Source: Marinobacter santoriniensis NKSG1
Lineage (GTDB): Bacteria; Pseudomonadota; Gammaproteobacteria; Pseudomonadales; Oleiphilaceae
DNA length: 64,000 bases
Reading direction: 5' to 3'
Assembly (NCBI RefSeq): GCF_000347775.1
Contig: NZ_APAT01000015.1
Span: 930,001 to 994,000, forward strand
Part shown: piece after piece, positions 18,393 through 26,996 of the stretch
Layout of the letters: the number at the start of each line of letters is the position of its first letter
How positions within the stretch are numbered: position 1 is the first letter of the stretch
Notes under the pieces: model-generated
What the model saw: only the letters and a program-made list of their open reading frames with translations
Told to the model about the DNA's origin: nothing
The model's database searches: none
Program-made: the position numbers and the translations under genes

Positions 18393-19573
18393 GTCTGTTC
18401 TCCCTGAGAACTGTCCCCCTGAATGGCACGCACCTCCTCGGTGATATCGATGCCCACAGGACACCAGGTGATGCATCTGCCACACCCAACGCAGCCCGAC
18501 GTGCCAAACTGGTCCACCCAGGTGGCCAGTTTGTGAGTCATCCACTGACGATACCGGGAGCGGGTCGAGTTGCGAACACTTCCGCCATGGATGTAGGAAA
18601 AGTCGGCGTTGAAACAGGAATCCCAGCGGCGACTACTTTCAGCAGTCACTCCCTCAAGATCAGAGGTATCTTCCACCGTGGTGCAAAAACAGGTGGGACA
18701 AACCATGGTGCAGTTGGCGCAGCTCAGACACCGCTCGGCGACATCATCCCATCGCGGATGTTCGAGATTGTCCATCAACAGGGCAGGTATGGCGGTTTGC
18801 GGCATACTTCGGCCCATATTGCTGCGGGTTCTTTCAACCACTTCCCGGGCGGCCCTGTGGTGCGCCCCGGTCGCAGGCGTTCCGGGCAATTCGGACAGGA
18901 TATCGGCCCCCTCGTCTGAGCCTGCCTGTATCAGGAAGCCGTGAGACTCCTCTTCCAGCAGTTCGGTGAGCACGAGATCGTATCCGGTTTTGACATCGGG
19001 GCCGGTGTTCATGGAATCGCAAAAACAGGTACCGCCCGCCTCGGAACAGTTCAGGGCGACCAGAAACGCCTGCTCGCGGCGGCTGCGATAGTGGGGGTCG
19101 GCATGGTTGTCATCCATCAACACCCGATCCTGAATGGCAATGGCCGCAAGTTCGCAGGCTCGTACGCCAACAAATGCGTAACGGGGTGCATCATCCCGGA
19201 CCGGCTCAAAGTGAAGCCGATCCTCATTCACAACCGTTGCCTGCCACAGGCCGACCCGGGGCGGGTGTAGAAATCGCTTCCAGCTGTGCGGCCCGACCGC
19301 ATAGCCAAACAAGGCATGATCGCCCCGTTGCTTCAACCGGTAGTGACCACCGTCCTGTTCATCGGTCCAGCCGACAGGGAGGTCTTCGACGCGGGCGAGC
19401 TCGTCATACACGATGGCCTGGTCGCGGACTCTTGGCCCGACCACCTGATACCCTCGCCTGGCCAATGCATCCAGCAGACATTGCAGGCCATCGAGAGTGA
19501 TGACTGAAGAAACTCCATGATCGTCCATGCTCAACTCTGCCATTGATGGCGATAAAGATATCGCGTGTCCCAT
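18389..19573 (-). CDS. hydB: Sulfhydrogenase beta subunit, 4Fe-4S protein
   Basis: The protein has two C-terminal ferredoxin-type clusters ([16 protein letters not shown] near residue 280, [14 protein letters not shown] near 360). The N-terminal body is typical of HydB/FrhB-like subunits ([56 protein letters not shown]). It links HydG with the small subunit for electron transfer. The start is uncertain: ATG at 19573 gives 394 residues, but a palindrome and a promoter lie so close upstream that ATG 19543 or 19528 is also likely. It is the first gene of the operon. Confidence 0.93.
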   Translation of the reverse strand: MGHAISLSPSMAELSMDDHGVSSVITLDGLQCLLDALARRGYQVVGPRVRDQAIVYDELARVEDLPVGWTDEQDGGHYRLKQRGDHALFGYAVGPHSWKRFLHPPRVGLWQATVVNEDRLHFEPVRDDAPRYAFVGVRACELAAIAIQDRVLMDDNHADPHYRSRREQAFLVALNCSEAGGTCFCDSMNTGPDVKTGYDLVLTELLEEESHGFLIQAGSDEGADILSELPGTPATGAHHRAAREVVERTRSNMGRSMPQTAIPALLMDNLEHPRWDDVAERCLSCANCTMVCPTCFCTTVEDTSDLEGVTAESSRRWDSCFNADFSYIHGGSVRNSTRSRYRQWMTHKLATWVDQFGTSGCVGCGRCITWCPVGIDITEEVRAIQGDSSQGEQT

Positions 19574-19575
19574 GG

Positions 19576-19588
19576 TTGTCTGAGACAA
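19576..19588. promoter_or_regulatory. Palindrome TTGTC-TGA-GACAA at the head of the hydrogenase operon
   Basis: A perfect 5-bp dyad with a three-base centre falls at the expected transcription start of the promoter described just upstream. It could be an operator or form a short leader hairpin. It does not match the FNR consensus. Confidence 0.4.
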
Positions 19589-19616
19589 GCTTTAGCTCAG
19601 GGGGCCTGTCTGTCAA
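19589..19616 (-). promoter_or_regulatory. Putative sigma-70 promoter of the hydrogenase operon
   Basis: Reading the minus strand, a perfect TTGACA (19616-19611) is followed after 16 bases by TAAAGC (19594-19589), a weak -10. No sigma-54 element (GG-N10-GC) was seen in this 143-bp divergent gap. The placement predicts a start near 19583 and hence a hydB start codon downstream of the first ATG. Confidence 0.4.
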
Positions 19617-19731
19617 TGCCGGAGCGTCCCGGGCAGACTTCGTAAAAATACCAAACGGCCTTGCCCGGTAACGCGGCCAGTGTCAAGATTCCGGCAATTA
19701 TCAGCAATTTATGCCTTACAAGGAGACTATC

Positions 19732-19932
19732 ATGGGAAGCAAACTGATCGGGCTGGTGTTGCTTGTGGTGGGTATCGGCCTGCTGTATTTCGGCTACCAG
19801 GCCAGTCAATCCGTCGGCAATCAGCTCACCGAAAGCCTGACGGGTCGCTTTACCGACGAAACCATGTGGTACCTGATCGGCGGAGCCGCGGCGGCCGTGG
19901 CAGGGGCCTTTCTCACCTTCGTGAAGAAATGA
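19732..19932 (+). CDS. DUF3185 family small membrane protein
   Basis: The 66-residue protein starts MGSKLIGLVLLVVGIGLLYFGYQASQSV and has a first transmembrane helix at residues 4-22. The second (WYLIGGAAAAVAGAFLTFV) is at about 46-64, with the loop TESLTGRFTDETM between. This matches the short two-helix DUF3185 family of unknown function. The ATG is set by AAGGAG seven bases upstream; the in-frame ATG at 19711 lacks a ribosome site. It is divergent from the hydrogenase operon and converges on the LysR gene. Confidence 0.82.
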   Translation: MGSKLIGLVLLVVGIGLLYFGYQASQSVGNQLTESLTGRFTDETMWYLIGGAAAAVAGAFLTFVKK

Positions 19933-19938
19933 TGCGAG

Positions 19939-20799
19939 TCAGGCCAGGCCCTGGAAGGCCTCTTTCACATGGGTTGCCAGGGCATCATTGAGAGGATTGG
20001 AACCACGGCGGACCAGCGCCAGGCGGTACGAGCCAATCTCCGGAAGATGTTCACTGACAACCTGCTTCAACGGTGCCCGTACAAGGCTCTCCGGAAACGG
20101 CGCGACGGCCAGGTCCGCCATCATCGCAGCCTCCTGCCCGGAACAATGCTCACAGGTATAGGCAATCCGGTAAGGCACGCCCGCACGATCCAGAGCCCTC
20201 AGCGTCATCCGCCGCCAGGCACAGCCCTCGTGCGCCAGGGCAAGCGGAAGAGGTGATCGCTGAAACGCCGAAGATTCCTCACGCCCCGCCCAGACCAGCG
20301 GTTCCTGGTGAACGACTTCGCCCCGCACCTCCCTGGCCTCATCGGCAACCGTCACCAGCACCATATCCAGTTTACCCGCATCCAGGCGGGCAATGTTCTG
20401 CTTGCTGGAGCCCACGACCACGTTCACCAATACCGCCGGGTACGACCGGGCGAACTGCGCCAGGACCTCGGGCAGAATCCGGGTGCCCACATCGTCGGAG
20501 GTGCCGATACCCACCCGGCCCTCAAGCTCCGGAGCGATGAAGTGCTGCACGGCCTCCTCATTCAGGCGCAATAGCCGGCGGGCGTAGTCCAGAAGGATCT
20601 CGCCCTCGGTGGTGAGCGTGACCTGACGAGGCTCCCGCACAAACAAGGTCTTACCGAGGTTTCGTTCCAGCTGTTTGATCTGCATGCTCAGCGCGGAAGG
20701 CGTTCTATGGACCACCCTGGCGGCTTCTGTAAAGGTCCCACACTCCGAAATCGCGACAAAGCTCCGGAGCACGTCATTGTCCAGTAACGGCAGATTCAC
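19939..20799 (-). CDS. LysR-family transcriptional regulator
   Basis: The 286-residue protein has an N-terminal winged helix-turn-helix (SECGTFTEAARVVHRTPSALSMQIKQLERNLG, residues 18-50). The periplasmic-binding-like effector domain follows (EGRVGIGTSDDVGTRILPEVLAQFARSYP). The start is a GTG at 20799. Its divergent neighbour is a small DUF1127-like gene, the usual target position for LysR regulators. The 146-bp gap contains TTTAA and TTAAA half-sites 18 bp apart (20837-20864), a possible binding region. The effector is unknown. Confidence 0.9.
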   Translation of the reverse strand: MNLPLLDNDVLRSFVAISECGTFTEAARVVHRTPSALSMQIKQLERNLGKTLFVREPRQVTLTTEGEILLDYARRLLRLNEEAVQHFIAPELEGRVGIGTSDDVGTRILPEVLAQFARSYPAVLVNVVVGSSKQNIARLDAGKLDMVLVTVADEAREVRGEVVHQEPLVWAGREESSAFQRSPLPLALAHEGCAWRRMTLRALDRAGVPYRIAYTCEHCSGQEAAMMADLAVAPFPESLVRAPLKQVVSEHLPEIGSYRLALVRRGSNPLNDALATHVKEAFQGLA

Positions 20800-20993
20800 A
20801 CGTTCCAGCTCCCATGACAGTTGTTGATACGGCTTAGTTTAAGCAAATCTGAAGGCATAGTTAAATTCTTTTCGTTTGTCTGAACGCAGCACCAAGCCCA
20901 TCATATAGGTGTAGCAAACCGCCGGAGCCCGGACGGGTTCCGGCGGTGCTGGTTGACATGTACCGGTATACAGAGCAAAGACAGGTGACGACA

Positions 20994-21224
20994 ATGCCAG
21001 GCATCCGAAGCAACCCCCAGAAACAGGCATCAGGGCTTCTTTCTTCCTGGGTGACAAGTTACTCGCGTCGTCAGCAGTTCCGGAGAATGGCAAAATCCCT
21101 GCTCGCCGAGAAAGACGACATCCTCGCCGACCTGGGATATGAGCGCCGAGATCTCCAGGGTGCGTTGAAACTGCCATTGCGCAGTGACGCCGTAGAATAC
21201 CTCGAAACCCATCGCTTCAAGTAA
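20994..21224 (+). CDS. Small basic protein, DUF1127-like
   Basis: From ATG 20994 the product is 76 residues: a polar start (MPGIRSNPQKQASG), then SSWVTSYSRRQQFRRMAKSL and LLAEKDDILADLGYERRDLQG. That is the pattern of DUF1127/YjiS-like proteins, which have a basic helix and a D-x-x-L-x-D-I/L-G turn. Family members have been linked to phosphate and carbon metabolism and RNA binding in alphaproteobacteria; here the role is unknown. An in-frame ATG at 20946 gives a 92-residue alternative. A GC-rich hairpin follows the stop. Confidence 0.65.
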   Translation: MPGIRSNPQKQASGLLSSWVTSYSRRQQFRRMAKSLLAEKDDILADLGYERRDLQGALKLPLRSDAVEYLETHRFK

Positions 21225-21230
21225 GACGAC

Positions 21231-21254
21231 TGCCGGAGGGTCTTCCCTCCGGCA
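21231..21254 (+). terminator. Hairpin downstream of the DUF1127-like gene
   Basis: TGCCGGAGGG and CCCTCCGGCA form a perfect 10-bp stem with a TCTT loop directly after the stop codon. The following TCTCCCC is only weakly T-rich, so termination may be partial. Confidence 0.6.
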
Positions 21255-21329
21255 TCTCCCCTCACAGGTCACAGTATTCCCGGACTGTAAAATCGTCTAT
21301 CTTTAGCGAAACGTCTCCGGAATCCGCTC

Positions 21330-22268
21330 GTGACTGACCAACCTGTTGAATTGGCCGAAGACAGTTCGGTGTATAAGGCACTCCTCGAATCGACCAGGGC
21401 TATTCCCTGGAAGATTGACTGGAAAACCATGCAGTTTGCCTACATAGGCCCACAAATCGAGCCATTGCTGGGATGGACACCGGAAAGCTGGATCAGCGTC
21501 GAGGACTGGGCGACCCGAATGCACCCCGAGGACCAGGCGTGGGTGGTGAATTTCTGTGTGTCCCAATCGGAGTCCGGCGTCGACCATGAGGCCGACTATC
21601 GGGCATTGCACAAAGATGGCCACTACGTCTGGATAAGGGATGTCGTCCATGTCGTGCGTGACGAACAGGGAGAAGTCCAGGCCCTTGTCGGCTTCATGTT
21701 CGACATCAGCGAACGCAAGAAAACCGAACACGAACTGGCGGCGCTGCAGCAACAGCTGGAGGAGTATTCTTTCAAGGATGGCCTGACCGGCGTGGCCAAT
21801 CGACGGATGTTCGACTCGCTCATGGAGGAAACCTGGAATCATGCCCTCCGGCACCGCCATCCGGTCTCGGTGATCCTCCTCGATATCGACAACTTCAAGC
21901 AGTACAACGATCTGCACGGGCACCTGCAGGGGGATGAATGCCTCAAGCAGATTGCGACCCTTCTGGAGTCGGCCGCCAAACGCGCCAAGGACTTCGTTGC
22001 ACGGTTCGGGGGCGAGGAATTCGTGATCATCCTGCCGGAATCGGACGAAGAGGCCGCGCGAAAAGTCGCCGAACGCTGCCAGCAACTCCTGTTCAAGGCA
22101 CAGATACCACACGGCAGCCCAGAGGCTGGTCAGCGGGTGACGGTCAGCATGGGCATTGGCACGGTCATCCCGACCCGTGAGCAGACCATCAATGATTTCC
22201 TGTCACTGGTGGACGAACGCCTCTATCAGGCCAAAAACACGGGGCGGAACCGGATCGTGGCAGCCTGA
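21330..22268 (+). CDS. PAS-domain diguanylate cyclase
   Basis: The 312-residue protein has an N-terminal PAS fold (KIDWKTMQFAYIGPQIEPLLG to GFMFDISERKK, about residues 15-130), a short coiled coil, and a GGDEF domain. The active-site signature is GGEEF, so catalysis is expected. An inhibitory I-site RAKD lies five residues before it, predicting product feedback by c-di-GMP. No transmembrane segment is present, so it senses a cytosolic signal. The start is a GTG. It converges on a gene of unknown function. Its output could affect biofilm or motility, but no target is nearby. Confidence 0.92.
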   Translation: MTDQPVELAEDSSVYKALLESTRAIPWKIDWKTMQFAYIGPQIEPLLGWTPESWISVEDWATRMHPEDQAWVVNFCVSQSESGVDHEADYRALHKDGHYVWIRDVVHVVRDEQGEVQALVGFMFDISERKKTEHELAALQQQLEEYSFKDGLTGVANRRMFDSLMEETWNHALRHRHPVSVILLDIDNFKQYNDLHGHLQGDECLKQIATLLESAAKRAKDFVARFGGEEFVIILPESDEEAARKVAERCQQLLFKAQIPHGSPEAGQRVTVSMGIGTVIPTREQTINDFLSLVDERLYQAKNTGRNRIVAA

Positions 22269-22308
22269 TGGTTGAAGCGTTCAGGGCCTGAGCCGACGAC
22301 AACCAGGC

Positions 22309-22632
22309 CTAGCCGAAATAGTCCTGCATCCACTCAAACAGAGTGCCCACGGTTATGTCGGACAGTGGCATCCGCAGGAAATCCTCCCCCACTTCATCCG
22401 CAATGGTCACGAACTGATAAAGCAGAACACCCGGCTGCTCATCGTGTAGGATGAGCGTTATTCGCCGGCGGGTGCGAAGGCAGTCGATGGTCATGACATC
22501 GGCGGGTATCCCGGCATCACGCATGCCGCGACGCACCTCCACGACCGGGTTGATGTGCTGATGGGCAGCCTGGATACGGGCATGCGCGTCGCTGGCCATG
22601 TCGGAAAGTGCTTTCAGGGGATCTTCGGGCAT
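22309..22632 (-). CDS. Conserved protein of unknown function
   Basis: The 107-residue cytosolic protein starts MPEDPLKALSDMASDAHARIQAAHQHINP and has a mixed alpha/beta character. A basic strand (CLRTRRRITLILHDEQPGVLLYQFVTI) leads to a C-terminal helix ending in EWMQDYFG. I do not recognise a family. It has a recognisable GGGA ribosome site and ordinary codon use, and lies between the diguanylate cyclase (convergent) and arfB (divergent), so it is probably a real single gene. Confidence 0.6.
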   Translation of the reverse strand: MPEDPLKALSDMASDAHARIQAAHQHINPVVEVRRGMRDAGIPADVMTIDCLRTRRRITLILHDEQPGVLLYQFVTIADEVGEDFLRMPLSDITVGTLFEWMQDYFG

Positions 22633-22728
22633 TGGATAGGGCTTCCCTGGCTGGACTGTCGTTGGCGCCCGATACTAGCAAAAATCCCGGGCTGATGAAT
22701 CACGCCCTTCACAACCACGAACGGAACC

Positions 22729-23142
22729 ATGCTGAAAATCTCCAACACCGTCGAGCTGGCCGACTGGGAAATCCAGATTACCCAGATCCGCGCCCAGGGC
22801 GCCGGGGGCCAGAACGTCAACAAGGTGGCCTCGGCGGTCCACCTTCGTTTTGACATCCTGCATTCCACCCTTCCACCGTTTTACAAGGAACGACTGATGG
22901 CGCTGTCCGATCAGCGCATCAGCAAGGACGGCATCGTGGTTATCAAGGCCCAGTCTTTCCGGACGCTGGAGCTGAATCGGGAGGATGCGCTTCAACGCCT
23001 CAAGGAGCTGATCCAGAGCGCCGTAAAGCAACAGAAAGCCCGCCGTGCCACCCGCCCCACCCGGGCATCACAGCGGCGCAGGGTTGACCGGAAAACCCAG
23101 AAAGGCAAAACCAAGGCTCTTCGCGGGAAGGTGCAGCTCTGA
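22729..23142 (+). CDS. arfB: Alternative ribosome-rescue factor / peptidyl-tRNA hydrolase ArfB (YaeJ)
   Basis: The 137-residue protein has the release-factor catalytic GGQ motif in IRAQGAGGQNVNKVASAVHLRF (GGQ near residues 26-28). Its long basic C-terminal tail (KQQKARRATRPTRASQRRR onward) inserts into the empty mRNA channel of stalled ribosomes. It frees nascent chains from non-stop complexes without tmRNA. Length matches the E. coli protein. ACGGA precedes the ATG. Confidence 0.95.
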   Translation: MLKISNTVELADWEIQITQIRAQGAGGQNVNKVASAVHLRFDILHSTLPPFYKERLMALSDQRISKDGIVVIKAQSFRTLELNREDALQRLKELIQSAVKQQKARRATRPTRASQRRRVDRKTQKGKTKALRGKVQL

Positions 23143-23156
23143 CCAGGCTGCGCAGG

Positions 23157-24266
23157 TCACTCGTCCGAAGGCTCCTCGGTAAACGCGCCGCGATGAAAGG
23201 CAATGGCTTCCTCCACCGCATCCATACCACACACTCTGGGCTCGGGGACCTCCCCGCCGGCAAGCACGTCAAGCACAGAACGCATGCCGCGGGCCAGTGA
23301 CTCCGTGTTGTAGCCTCCTTCCAGCGCAAAGGCCACCCGGCCCCCACAAAGCCGGTCGGCCAACGATTGTATAATGCCTGTCATGGCAGCGAAGCCCTCG
23401 AAAGACACATTCAGCGCCAGGTCATACCAGTGGGCGTCGAACCCTGCCGACACCAGAATCAAATCCGGTTTGAAGAACTCCGCCGCCGGCACCAGGATTT
23501 CATTGAATGCCCGGAGATAGGCCACATCACCGGCACCACCGGGCATGGGGACATTCACGGTGGTGCCCTCTCCGAGACCCGCCCCAACATCCTGTAAGCT
23601 GCCACTGCCCGGGTAAAATGGCGAGGCTCGATGAATATCGAAAAACATGACATGTGGGTCAGCCCAGAAAATGTCCTGCGTACCATTGCCGTGATGGGCA
23701 TCCCAATCCACGATCAGTACCCGCTCACAACCAAGCTCCGCCAGGGCATGAGCCGCGGCAACAGCAACGTTGTTGAACAGGCAGAATCCCCTGGCCCGAA
23801 CCGGTTCGGCATGGTGACCAGGAGGCCGAATCAGCGCAAAGGCGCTGTCGGTACTGCCGGAAACCACCGCTTCAACCGCGGCAATGGTCGTCCCCGCGGC
23901 AACTTCCGCCGCCTCGACACTGCCCGGTGAAACGGCCGTGGTATCCACGTCCAGCCAGGCATTCTTGTTTCGAAGGGCGAACACATCATCGAGGTAGGAC
24001 GTCGTGTGAACACGGGCGAGCTGTTCCCGGGTGGCGGCCTTGCCGGAGGCAAACCGGACGCCCTCAACCGCTTCGCGGTTGAGTAAATCCAGAATCGCGT
24101 GAATGCGGCCGGGGTGCTCCGGGTATTTCCACTGCACATTCAGGCCCGCAAGGATCGCGCGAACACGCTTGTCCAGACGCCCGGGAAGAAAAGACGCATT
24201 CACGTCGGGGGCATGATGAAGTACCCGTTCATCGTAAAATACGGTGACATCCTTTCGCTTTGTCAC
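23157..24266 (-). CDS. Class II histone-deacetylase-like (acetoin utilisation / acetylpolyamine amidohydrolase) family protein
   Basis: The 369-residue enzyme has the zinc-deacetylase signatures RPPGHHAEPVRARGFCLFNN, DWDAHHGNGTQDIFW and SAGFDAHWYDLAL, and a late EGGYN tyrosine motif. Targets may be acetylated polyamines, proteins or small amides; sequence alone does not decide. The start is put at GTG 24266 because GGAG lies six bases upstream; the TTG at 24308 has no ribosome site. It converges on arfB with 14 bp between the stops. Confidence 0.9.
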   Translation of the reverse strand: MTKRKDVTVFYDERVLHHAPDVNASFLPGRLDKRVRAILAGLNVQWKYPEHPGRIHAILDLLNREAVEGVRFASGKAATREQLARVHTTSYLDDVFALRNKNAWLDVDTTAVSPGSVEAAEVAAGTTIAAVEAVVSGSTDSAFALIRPPGHHAEPVRARGFCLFNNVAVAAAHALAELGCERVLIVDWDAHHGNGTQDIFWADPHVMFFDIHRASPFYPGSGSLQDVGAGLGEGTTVNVPMPGGAGDVAYLRAFNEILVPAAEFFKPDLILVSAGFDAHWYDLALNVSFEGFAAMTGIIQSLADRLCGGRVAFALEGGYNTESLARGMRSVLDVLAGGEVPEPRVCGMDAVEEAIAFHRGAFTEEPSDE

Positions 24267-24467
24267 AGCACACTCCACGGCCAGGAACACGGGGTGCGCG
24301 GCTGTCAATGAATCAGAGCCACACAGCTGTCTAAAGGATAGTCAAAGAAGTCGTTACCCGACACCGGGTACCAGGGGAACTTGCCCCGGTGGTCCTCCTC
24401 CTTGCAGGAAGCCACCCTGAATCGCTATAAAAGAAGCTGAAAGACATTCACCTCAGACAGGACCATC

Positions 24468-24779
24468 ATGTCAGGGCTAGTAAAAACCCGGATTCTGTTC
24501 AGGTCCAGACGGCTGAACATCTATCTCGTTCGCTATTCGGAAGGTCACAAGGTCGTGCCCCACGTCGACATGATCTCCGAGGGCCGGCTGTACAAGCTCA
24601 ATTGCGTCCTGGTGCAGCCCAGGCAGGGAGGCAGGTTCATCTGTGAGAGAAATCTGTTCAATCTGTTCGGGCGCCTGATTCTGTTTCGGCCCGATCTTTA
24701 CCGGCACCAGGTTTCCAGGATTGAGCGCGGAAATCGATGGTTACTGAGTTTCGCGCTCACGACACCGGGGACGGCCTGA
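24468..24779 (+). CDS. Miniature 2OG-Fe(II) oxygenase-like protein
   Basis: The 103-residue protein keeps the core iron and 2-oxoglutarate signature. HVD at residues 32-34 gives the HxD pair, His80 (YRHQV) is the distal histidine, and Arg90 lies ten residues later in RGNRW. The segment YSEGHKVVPHVDM matches prolyl-4-hydroxylase-like oxygenases, but the usual N-terminal half (about 90 residues) is absent. AGGA precedes the ATG, and a TATAAAA stretch at 24426 may be its -10 box. It may be a minimal enzyme or a remnant; no upstream coding in the same frame supports a longer gene. Confidence 0.65.
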   Translation: MSGLVKTRILFRSRRLNIYLVRYSEGHKVVPHVDMISEGRLYKLNCVLVQPRQGGRFICERNLFNLFGRLILFRPDLYRHQVSRIERGNRWLLSFALTTPGTA

Positions 24780-24807
24780 TCGTCCGGCCGCCCCATGCCA
24801 TGCCCGT

Positions 24808-25542
24808 TCAGGGCGTTGTCTGCTTAGTGGGCATCACCAGCATTTCCTGGACATTCACATTGCGCGGCTGGGCAAACGCGTAGACCAGTGCCCGGCCAAT
24901 ATCCTCGGCTTCCAGTGCTTCAAGACTGTCCCTGCGTTCCTTCATCTTGTCCTCAGGCACGTTGTAGCCCCAGTGGGTATACACCGCCCCCGGCTCGATA
25001 AGGGACACCCGGATGCCTTCGGGCCCCAACTCCTTGCGCAACGCATCGTGGAAGCCGACCACGGCGAACTTGGTGGCGTTATACACTGACCAACCCGCCA
25101 GACCATAGCGGCCACCCACGCTCGAAACGCTGCTGATCATCGCCCCTTCCCGGCCGCGAAGCAGCGGAATCGCCAGCTGGGTGCAGTTCAGGACACCATA
25201 CAGGTTGGCATCTATGGTCTTTTGCCACTCCTCCTGCGTGCTCTTCTCAAACGGGTTGCTGTAGCCCACGCCAGCGTTGTTGAACAGCAGGTCCAGACCA
25301 CCAAACCGCGACTTGACCGTTTCGAACAACCGGCTCACGGCGTCGCGATCCCCGACATCGACAGCCTGCACTGTGGCACGGTCTCCAATCTCCTGGGCGA
25401 GCGCCTCAAGTTTGTCGGCACTTCGGGCCACCAGAACCACATTCACACCCTCAGCGGCCAGTTGCCGGGCGGCGGCCATACCAATACCACTGGAGGCACC
25501 AGTGATGACTGCGACTTTGTCTTGCAAAGGGTTCAGTTCCAT
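24808..25542 (-). CDS. Short-chain dehydrogenase/reductase
   Basis: The 244-residue protein is a classical SDR: TGASSGIGMAAARQLA (residues 14-29) for the cofactor, NNAGVG near residue 89, Ser in SSVSSVGGRYG, and the YNATK catalytic pair near 154-158. Family resemblance is to YdfG/clavulanate-type NADP-dependent oxidoreductases. AGGAG precedes the ATG. It stands upstream of the TRAP genes in the opposite reading sense of transcription order and is separated from them by about 100 bp, so a link to the hpa cluster is not shown. Confidence 0.9.
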   Translation of the reverse strand: MELNPLQDKVAVITGASSGIGMAAARQLAAEGVNVVLVARSADKLEALAQEIGDRATVQAVDVGDRDAVSRLFETVKSRFGGLDLLFNNAGVGYSNPFEKSTQEEWQKTIDANLYGVLNCTQLAIPLLRGREGAMISSVSSVGGRYGLAGWSVYNATKFAVVGFHDALRKELGPEGIRVSLIEPGAVYTHWGYNVPEDKMKERRDSLEALEAEDIGRALVYAFAQPRNVNVQEMLVMPTKQTTP

Positions 25543-25630
25543 GGGATCTCCTGTCTGTCAGCTCGTATTGATCCTCCGACACTACCATAGACCCAGCAAT
25601 GTCTGGCCAATCAACTATTCCGGACTGGCC

Positions 25631-25646
25631 GAAGCCCTCGGGCTTC
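25631..25646 (-). terminator. Hairpin at the end of dctM
   Basis: GAAGCCC and GGGCTTC form a 7-bp stem with a two-base centre that overlaps the dctM stop codon. No T-run follows, so it may be an RNA-stabilising hairpin more than a full terminator. Confidence 0.35.
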
Positions 25647-26973
25647 AGCCATACAGCAACCCGGGAAGGAACAGGGAAATCGGAGTCACAAAGGTAATCA
25701 GGGCAAGGCGGACGATGTCGGCGCACCAGAAGGGCGTCACCCCTTTGAAGATGGTGCCGGTACGGACGTCCCTGAGAACCGCACTGAGCACAAACACGTT
25801 CATTCCCACCGGCGGCGTAATCAGACTGATTTCGGTGACGACCACAACGACAATCCCGAACCAGACAAGATCAAAACCAAGGCTTTGCACCAGCGGGTAG
25901 AACACCGGAACCGTCAGCAGCAGCATGGAAAGACTCTCGAACACCATGCCAAGCAGGATATAGATCCCAAGGATGGCCAGTATGACCACCAGCGGGGCTA
26001 CATCCAGGGAGTTCACAAATCCCAGCAGAAGGTCCGGCAGACCAGCCCGGTTAATAAAGTCCGAAAAGATCAGCGCACCGATCACCACGGCAAACAGCAT
26101 CGCCGACGTACGCGCGGTGTCCGCCAGTGTTTCGAAAAGCGTCGAGAGGGTCAGCCGGCGCCGGGCCAGGGCAATCACGAATGCCCCGCCAGCCCCAATG
26201 CCTGCCGCTTCGGTTGGGGTGAAGACGCCCAGGTAGATGCCGCCCATCACCACGGTAAACAGCGCAAGCACGCCCCATACGCTCTTGAGGGCCTCCAGGC
26301 GCTCCGCCCACGGAGCCTTATCCCCGGCGGGCCCGGCATCGGGATTGCGCTTCACGACGAACCAGACCGCCGCCAGATACAGCAACACTCCCAGCAGTCC
26401 CGGAATAAAACCGGCCGCAAACAGTTCGCGAATACTCGATTCGGTCAACAAGCCATAGATCACAAGGATAATGCTTGGCGGAATCAGGATACCCAGAGTA
26501 CCACCAGCGGCGATAGAAGCCGTTGCCAGCGCGTCCGAGTAGCCATATTTGCGCATCGACGGCATGGCCACTTTGGCCATGGTCGCGGAAGTGGCAAGGC
26601 TGGAGCCACAGATCGCCGAGAATCCGCCACAGGCAACAACCGTTGCCATGGACAGCCCTCCCTTGCGATGTCCCAGGAAGGCGTTGGAAACGTCGTAGAG
26701 CTCCTGGGACAGCCCCGAACGGGTGACCAGGTTGCCCATCAACACAAACAGCGGAATGACCGACAGACCGTAATTCTGGACGGTATCGACCACCCGGTTC
26801 GATGCCATGGACAGAGCGCCCCGCCAGCGAAAATCCATGAAGTTGTTCAGATCCAGCCCCATCAGAAAAGCGAAGCCGAAAAAACCAACCAGGCCCATGG
26901 CGAAGGCAATTGGCATCCGCATAACCACAATGAGGAAAATGAGCACGGCAAAGCCGGTCAGTACAACGGTCAT
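25645..26973 (-). CDS. dctM: TRAP transporter large permease subunit (DctM)
   Basis: The 442-residue protein has about 12 hydrophobic helices and the DctM hallmarks: an N-terminal FLIVVMRMPIAFAMGLVG helix, SLATSATMAKVAMP near residue 130, GTLGILIPPSIILVIYG near 158, and VTEISLITPPVGMNVFVL near 393. It forms the sodium-driven channel of a tripartite ATP-independent transporter with DctQ and DctP. The gene order hpaF-dctP-dctQ-dctM on one strand ties it to hydroxyphenylacetate-type catabolism. Confidence 0.94.
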   Translation of the reverse strand: MTVVLTGFAVLIFLIVVMRMPIAFAMGLVGFFGFAFLMGLDLNNFMDFRWRGALSMASNRVVDTVQNYGLSVIPLFVLMGNLVTRSGLSQELYDVSNAFLGHRKGGLSMATVVACGGFSAICGSSLATSATMAKVAMPSMRKYGYSDALATASIAAGGTLGILIPPSIILVIYGLLTESSIRELFAAGFIPGLLGVLLYLAAVWFVVKRNPDAGPAGDKAPWAERLEALKSVWGVLALFTVVMGGIYLGVFTPTEAAGIGAGGAFVIALARRRLTLSTLFETLADTARTSAMLFAVVIGALIFSDFINRAGLPDLLLGFVNSLDVAPLVVILAILGIYILLGMVFESLSMLLLTVPVFYPLVQSLGFDLVWFGIVVVVVTEISLITPPVGMNVFVLSAVLRDVRTGTIFKGVTPFWCADIVRLALITFVTPISLFLPGLLYG

Positions 26974-26996
26974 AGCATTTTCCGTAACTGGTTGGT

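Noticed and set aside
20953-20972. Promoter TTGACA/TATACA ahead of the DUF1127-like gene
   Set aside because: The two hexamers are only eight bases apart, too close for a sigma-70 promoter.
24309-24467. Missing first half of the small 2OG oxygenase
   Set aside because: No frame here continues the oxygenase upstream with family-like sequence, so a frameshifted longer gene is not supported.
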